NCBI RefSeq assembly: GCF_019880585.1
Contig: NZ_JAINVV010000008.1
Location: forward strand, 372,001-436,000
Length of the DNA: 64,000 bases
Origin: Sphingomonas colocasiae
GTDB taxonomy: Bacteria; Pseudomonadota; Alphaproteobacteria; Sphingomonadales; Sphingomonadaceae
Direction of reading: 5' to 3'
Position 1 is the stretch's first letter. Each line of letters starts with the position of its first letter. A model generated the notes under the pieces. The model was not told the DNA's origin, ran no database searches, and saw only the letters and a program-made list of their open reading frames with translations. This document shows, one piece after another, positions 60,009-64,000 of this stretch. The position numbers were made by a program, and so were the translations under genes.

Positions 60009-62390
60009 TCATTCCGATGTTTTCGGTCCGCCGAGATGCTCCACGAAATAAGCCCACCGCTTGTGCTGGAGATAGCGCGTGACGGTGTCCGACGGGTTGC
60101 CGGGGTCCACCAGCAGATGGTTGGTTCCCGGCACGATCAGCATGTCGAAATCCTTGTCGGCCTTCATCAATGCATCCGCCAGCCGCATGGTGCTGGCGGG
60201 ATGGACATTGTCGTCCATCTCCCCATGGACGAGCAGCAGCTTGCCCTTCAGCCGCGCCGCCAGATCGGGGGTGACCGTCGCGTCCAGTCCTTTCAGATCG
60301 GGGCCGTTGTAGAGATCGCTCCACATCGCCTGATATATGCGCTGGTCATGGTCGCCCGCTCCGGCCACGGCCACCTTGTAGACGTCCGGATAGGTCAGGA
60401 TCGCTTGCACCGATGCATAGCCGCCGCCCGAGTGACCGAAGATGCCGACACGATCCAGGTCCATCCATGGCCGCGATCCGGCGAGCTGCTTCAGCGAGAC
60501 GACATGATCCTCCAGCGTGCCGGCCGTACCCATCCGGCCATAGGACTCGTTCCAGAACGCCTTCGAACGGAACGGGCCGCCGCGGCCGTCCATGGTGATG
60601 ACGATGAAGCCGAGTTCCGCCAGCGCCTGGCGATCCTGGGTACCGATCCTGTTCGAAAAGGCCGAGGTGAAATAACGCGAATTGATCACCGATTGCGGGC
60701 CGGGGTAATTCAGCTCGACCACGGCGTAGCGTTTCGCCGGATCGAAATCGCTCGGCTTGAACATCGTGCCGTACAGCCGGGTCCGGCCGTCCGCCGCCAG
60801 CGTGCTGAACGGTTCGGGCAAGGGTGCCCCCGTCCGGAAGGCCTTGCCCCCGTCCGCCGTTTCCAGCATCCGCACCAATGTGCCGTCCGCGCGGCGCAGC
60901 ACCAGCCTGGGCGCCAGATCGGGGCGGGAGAAGCTGTCGACGAAATAGCGGCCGCTCGCGGAAAAGGTCGCGCGCGCGGGCAACTCCGCGGGATCGGCGG
61001 AAACCGCACGGTTTGCGCCAACCGAAACACTCGGCTCCATCTGGACATGGTCAGCGTCCTCGGGCGTCAGCAGCCTGAGATCGCTGCCGTCGAACTTCAC
61101 CGAATAGACATATTGGTCGTAGGGCTGGCGCGCAGGATCGCGCGCAAGGCCGCTGAAAAAGACGCGCTGTGCCGCCTCGTCAACCGCCAGCACGTTGCGC
61201 ACGAGCCACGCGCCGGAGGTGATCGGATTCCGGAGCGTGCCGTCCTTGCGATAATAATAGAGATGCGCCCAGCCGCTGCGTTCGGAAAACCAGATGACGT
61301 CGCCATTGGCCAGGGTGCGCGCCAGCGGCTTTTCGCGGAACCAGTTGATCGTAAGGTTGGTATCGCCCTTCTCCGAGAGGATTCGCCGGCTCTCGCCCGT
61401 GCCGCTGTCCGCCACGTTCAGCCCGACCTCGCGATAGAAGCGATCGCGGTTGAGGAAATAGAGCTGCTGTCCGTCCTTCGACCACCAGAGCTGGCCGCCC
61501 TGGATCGGGTTCCAATATGCCGCGATCAACGGCTCGGCGGCGACGTCGGTGCGCTTGCGCGTGGCGAGATCGAACATGACGATCCGCGCGGTCGCGACAG
61601 CCTTGTCGCCGGGCAAGGGATAGCGATAGCTGTACAGCCTGGGCCGCAGGCTGCCATCCGCCGGAATGGATTCGACAAGGTGGTATTCACCGACCTCACG
61701 TTCGTCGATCCACTGGGTGGCGAGCTTGCTGGAATCCGGAGACCATAGCACCGCCGGCATTCCGGGCACGCCCGAACGCTGCTGGGTCACCGCCGACATG
61801 GTATCGCCGCTGGTACCGGCATAGGCATGATCGCGGATACCGTCGGTGGTCAGCGCGAATGCTTCACCCCCATCCGCCGGGCGCACCCACAGATTATGGT
61901 CGCGAACAAAGGCGATCCAGCGACCATCGGGCGAAACCGATTCCCCGGCGGCCGAAGGCAGCGTATCGCATGTTCCCTTTACGATCGCGCAGCGCAGGCG
62001 CTTGCCGCCCACATCGATCGCCAGCGATTTGCCGTCCGCCGAATAGCGGAAATCATCAAACGGCAGCGCATTCGCCGCAACGGGCCGCTGCAGGGTCGCC
62101 GACAGGCCGCGCGCGAGCAGGGCATGATCGAACGCCGGCTTCGCGCGTCCGCTCGCGGCATCGACGAGGACGAACGCCTTGTCGCCATTCGCGTCGGTCC
62201 GCTTGTACCAAAGGCTGTCCTTGCCCGCGATCCAGTGGGTCACGATGTCCGCATTGGCCACCGTCCCGGTGATCCGGTCGAAGGTGAAACGCTCAGCCGG
62301 AGCGAGGTCAGGTCGCTCCTGCGCCGTCGCCGGCGAACAGCCCAGCGCGGCGATCATCGCCAGCGCGCATCGTGCCACAGATCGATCCAC
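60009..62390 (-). CDS. S9 family peptidase, dipeptidyl-peptidase IV-like, exported
   Basis: This 793-residue enzyme has a signal peptide (MDRSVARCALAMIAALGCSPATAQ), a DPP-IV N-terminal propeller (about 40-530, with DSSKLATQWIDEREVGEYHLVES) and an alpha/beta-hydrolase domain with Ser654 in GHSGGGYAS and the Asp and His in HGEMDDNVHPAST. The DEREVGEYHL segment resembles the acidic pair that anchors the peptide amino terminus in DPP-IV, so release of X-Pro or X-Ala dipeptides is likely. AGGGGAG eight bases before the GTG at 62390 is the best start; a GTG at 62399 is possible. It follows an amidohydrolase by 31 bases and a TonB receptor further upstream, making an uptake-and-digest operon. Confidence 0.9.
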   Translation of the reverse strand: MDRSVARCALAMIAALGCSPATAQERPDLAPAERFTFDRITGTVANADIVTHWIAGKDSLWYKRTDANGDKAFVLVDAASGRAKPAFDHALLARGLSATLQRPVAANALPFDDFRYSADGKSLAIDVGGKRLRCAIVKGTCDTLPSAAGESVSPDGRWIAFVRDHNLWVRPADGGEAFALTTDGIRDHAYAGTSGDTMSAVTQQRSGVPGMPAVLWSPDSSKLATQWIDEREVGEYHLVESIPADGSLRPRLYSYRYPLPGDKAVATARIVMFDLATRKRTDVAAEPLIAAYWNPIQGGQLWWSKDGQQLYFLNRDRFYREVGLNVADSGTGESRRILSEKGDTNLTINWFREKPLARTLANGDVIWFSERSGWAHLYYYRKDGTLRNPITSGAWLVRNVLAVDEAAQRVFFSGLARDPARQPYDQYVYSVKFDGSDLRLLTPEDADHVQMEPSVSVGANRAVSADPAELPARATFSASGRYFVDSFSRPDLAPRLVLRRADGTLVRMLETADGGKAFRTGAPLPEPFSTLAADGRTRLYGTMFKPSDFDPAKRYAVVELNYPGPQSVINSRYFTSAFSNRIGTQDRQALAELGFIVITMDGRGGPFRSKAFWNESYGRMGTAGTLEDHVVSLKQLAGSRPWMDLDRVGIFGHSGGGYASVQAILTYPDVYKVAVAGAGDHDQRIYQAMWSDLYNGPDLKGLDATVTPDLAARLKGKLLLVHGEMDDNVHPASTMRLADALMKADKDFDMLIVPGTNHLLVDPGNPSDTVTRYLQHKRWAYFVEHLGGPKTSE

Positions 62391-62421
62391 CGACAACACT
62401 CCCCTTTTCAGACCAGATCGT

Positions 62422-63648
62422 TCATCGCGCCGCGAACGGCTTGCGCACCGCCCCCTCGATCATCACGGTACGAATGTTCGCACCGTCGGCGGTGAACACC
62501 GACAGATCGGTGGTCGGATCGCCGTCGACCAGGATCAGGTCGGCAGTCGCCCCAACCTTGATGCGGCCCAGCATATCCCCCTTCTGAAGGATCTTCGCGT
62601 TCACCGACGTCGCCGATCGCAGGATATCGATCGGATCGAGCACCTGCGCGCGGATCGCGAATTCGTCGCACTGATCGACATGCATCGCGCCGAGCAGATC
62701 GGTGCCGAAACCCGTCGCCACGCCCGCATCGCGCAGGATCCGCAGCGATTCCAGTCCGGCGGCCTGGACCGTCCGGATCTTGTCGAGCAGATCCTCGCTC
62801 CACCCATGCGCCGCGCCATTGGCGATCAGCGAGTTGTAGGTGGACAGCGTCGGCACGACGAAGGCGCCGTGCGCCGCCACATCGGCGGCGCTCGCCGCAT
62901 CGATATGGTTGCCATGCTCGATCGTGCGGACGCCCAGCCGGACGCAGCGGCTGATCGCCTCCGGCGTATAGGCATGCGCCATCACATATGTGCCCCATCG
63001 TGCCGCCTCTTCGACGGCGGCGGCGATTTCGGCTTCGGTATATTGCACCATCCAGATCGGGTCGGAGGGCGACGCCGCCCCGCCCGATGCCATGATCTTC
63101 ACCTGCGACGCGCCCCAGCGCAGCTGTTCGCGCGCCGCCTTGCGCACCTCGTCGACGCCGTCCGCGATCGTGCTGATCGCGCCGGTATAGCCGCAGCCGC
63201 ACAGCCGGAGCCCGGGGACGCGGAAGTCGCCGTGCCCGCCGGTCTGGCTGAGCGCCAGCCCGCTGTAGAAGAGCCGCGGCCCATCGAACATCCGCGCATC
63301 GAGCGCATCCGCCAGGTCGCGATCCGCACCGCCCGCATCGCGCAGCGCGGTGAAACCGCGCATCAATGCGGACTGCATCACCTGTTCCGCATGCAGCGTC
63401 CGCGCGACCATCGACGCGGAATCGTTGCGGATCAGATTCGCCTCGTAAGCATAGACATGGACGTGCGCGTCGATGAGGCCGGGCATCAGCGTCATGCCGG
63501 CCGCGTCGATCACGTCGCCGTCCGTTTCGCCGCCGCCCGCGATATCGACCCGCGCGATCCGTCCGCCCTCGATCACCACCGTCCCGGATTGGGTGATGAC
63601 ATCAATGCCGTCGAAAATGCGGCAATTCGTGAAAACCGTCTTCGTCAA
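62422..63648 (-). CDS. Metal-dependent amidohydrolase (prolidase/imidazolonepropionase-like)
   Basis: This is a 408-residue amidohydrolase without a signal peptide. The full metal set is visible: DAHVHVY, the lysine in VKIMASGG, VMAHAYTPEA, IEHGNHID and FGTDLLG. It therefore contrasts with the exported amidohydrolase at 21423-22859, which lacks one histidine. Relatives include cytoplasmic Xaa-Pro dipeptidases (prolidases), fitting the DPP-IV-like peptidase that follows 31 bases later. The start is TTG at 63648 with GGGGGA upstream. An ATG is not available until well inside the domain, and the frame remains open upstream without a ribosome site. Confidence 0.88.
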   Translation of the reverse strand: MTKTVFTNCRIFDGIDVITQSGTVVIEGGRIARVDIAGGGETDGDVIDAAGMTLMPGLIDAHVHVYAYEANLIRNDSASMVARTLHAEQVMQSALMRGFTALRDAGGADRDLADALDARMFDGPRLFYSGLALSQTGGHGDFRVPGLRLCGCGYTGAISTIADGVDEVRKAAREQLRWGASQVKIMASGGAASPSDPIWMVQYTEAEIAAAVEEAARWGTYVMAHAYTPEAISRCVRLGVRTIEHGNHIDAASAADVAAHGAFVVPTLSTYNSLIANGAAHGWSEDLLDKIRTVQAAGLESLRILRDAGVATGFGTDLLGAMHVDQCDEFAIRAQVLDPIDILRSATSVNAKILQKGDMLGRIKVGATADLILVDGDPTTDLSVFTADGANIRTVMIEGAVRKPFAAR

Positions 63649-63677
63649 GAAATCGTCCCCCGGGGATTCGCGCAAGG

Positions 63678-63708
63678 CCCGCCCTCGTCCGCACTGGGCG
63701 AGGGCGGG
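63678..63708. terminator. Stem-loop between TonB receptor and amidohydrolase
   Basis: CCCGCCCTCG / CGAGGGCGGG is a perfect 10-base stem (63678-63687 and 63699-63708) in the 71-base gap of a minus-strand gene run. It has no T-tract and may attenuate read-through. Confidence 0.5.
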
Positions 63709-63719
63709 AAGCCGAGCCG

Positions 63720-64000
63720 TCAATATTTCACCGCGACACGCACCCCCCAGGTGCGCGGCGGCTGGAAATCGCTGAACACCAGATTGGTGCCGGAATAGTC
63801 GTTGTTCTTGATGATGTGGTTCTCGAGATTGAACACATAGGCCGACAGCGTCCAATTCTCGTTGGGCGAGACATAAGTGAGGTTCAGGTCGCTGCGGGTG
63901 AACGGCCGGATGCGATAGGCCGGCGCGTTGATCGCCTGGGTATAGCTGGTCGACTGGGTGAAGAACGTCGCCTGCGGCGTGATCCGGCCGCCATTGGCGA
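63720..64000 (-). CDS. TonB-dependent receptor, 3' end only
   Basis: The gene runs off the right edge of the window. The visible 93 codons read as the last barrel strands of a receptor (NLTYVSPNENWTLSAYVFN, then LENHIIKNND) and end in the outer-membrane signature RTWGVRVAVKY before TGA at 63722-63720. Its position upstream of the amidohydrolase and S9 peptidase on the same strand suggests one operon for uptake and breakdown of a peptide. The ligand, signal peptide and plug cannot be seen here. Confidence 0.88.
   Translation of the reverse strand, partial: ANGGRITPQATFFTQSTSYTQAINAPAYRIRPFTRSDLNLTYVSPNENWTLSAYVFNLENHIIKNNDYSGTNLVFSDFQPPRTWGVRVAVKY

Noticed and set aside
60009-64000. Lasso-peptide isopeptidase locus (S9 peptidase with TonB receptor)
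   Set aside because: No precursor, cyclase, or FecI/FecR-type genes are seen, and the S9 protein looks DPP-IV-like. The upstream side is outside the window.

Overview
The window is dense, high-GC bacterial chromosome. The sequence suggests an alphaproteobacterium of the Sphingomonadaceae (Sphingomonas/Sphingopyxis type): sphingomonad-style TonB-dependent receptors, ABC permeases fused to M1-type peptidases, many Tat or Sec exported hydrolases, and short GC-rich palindromes between genes. No phage, plasmid, IS or CRISPR array was seen. There is one tRNA gene, tRNA-Ser(GGA). The genus is inferred from gene content, not from a marker gene.

Layout. 1-7.7 kb: a MacAB-like export operon (permease, ATPase, adaptor, small exported protein) diverges from a sigma-54 response regulator and its histidine kinase. 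Two sigma-54 type promoters and four palindromic sites lie between and beside them. 7.8-15.6 kb: tRNA-Ser, then an ABC ATPase, an ABC permease/M1 fusion and a TonB receptor. 16-30.8 kb: an S15-type hydrolase diverges from CPBP protease, P1 peptidase and prolyl aminopeptidase; then a minus-strand set of PQQ dehydrogenase, DUF885 protein and amidohydrolase; then an amino-acid permease with alanine racemase, divergent from a LysR regulator. 31-36.8 kb: an amino-acid C-C cleavage set (SHMT-like enzyme, PhyH dioxygenase, Kbl, SDR) followed by an M19 dipeptidase. 36.8-46.8 kb: M20, M19 and M13 peptidases and a second ABC ATPase plus ABC/M1 fusion, divergent from a TetR regulator with two tandem operators. 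47-52.5 kb: a hydroxyproline-type catabolic operon (DapA-family deaminase, hydroxyproline epimerase, FAD D-amino-acid oxidase, GntR regulator, permease) followed by a CehA-like hydrolase. 55-64 kb: S15 and M19 hydrolases, an aldehyde dehydrogenase fitting the last hydroxyproline step, a DPP-IV-like S9 peptidase, an amidohydrolase, and the 3' end of another TonB receptor.

How it fits together. About seventeen exported or envelope hydrolases, several aimed at proline-containing peptides (S9 DPP-IV-like, S15 X-Pro type, prolyl aminopeptidase, dipeptidases), sit beside two amino-acid permeases, an amino-acid racemase, a 4-hydroxyproline pathway and a glycine-forming branch. The simplest reading is a peptide-scavenging island: oligopeptides enter through TonB receptors, are trimmed in the periplasm, and the released imino and amino acids are imported and degraded to 2-oxoglutarate, glycine and acyl-CoA. 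A conserved 19-base element (CCCCAGCTTTAYTGCGTTG) lies upstream of several of these peptidase units and may tie them into one regulon.

Limits: everything was read by eye. Family assignments rest on remembered motifs, and no alignment, profile search or structure prediction was run.
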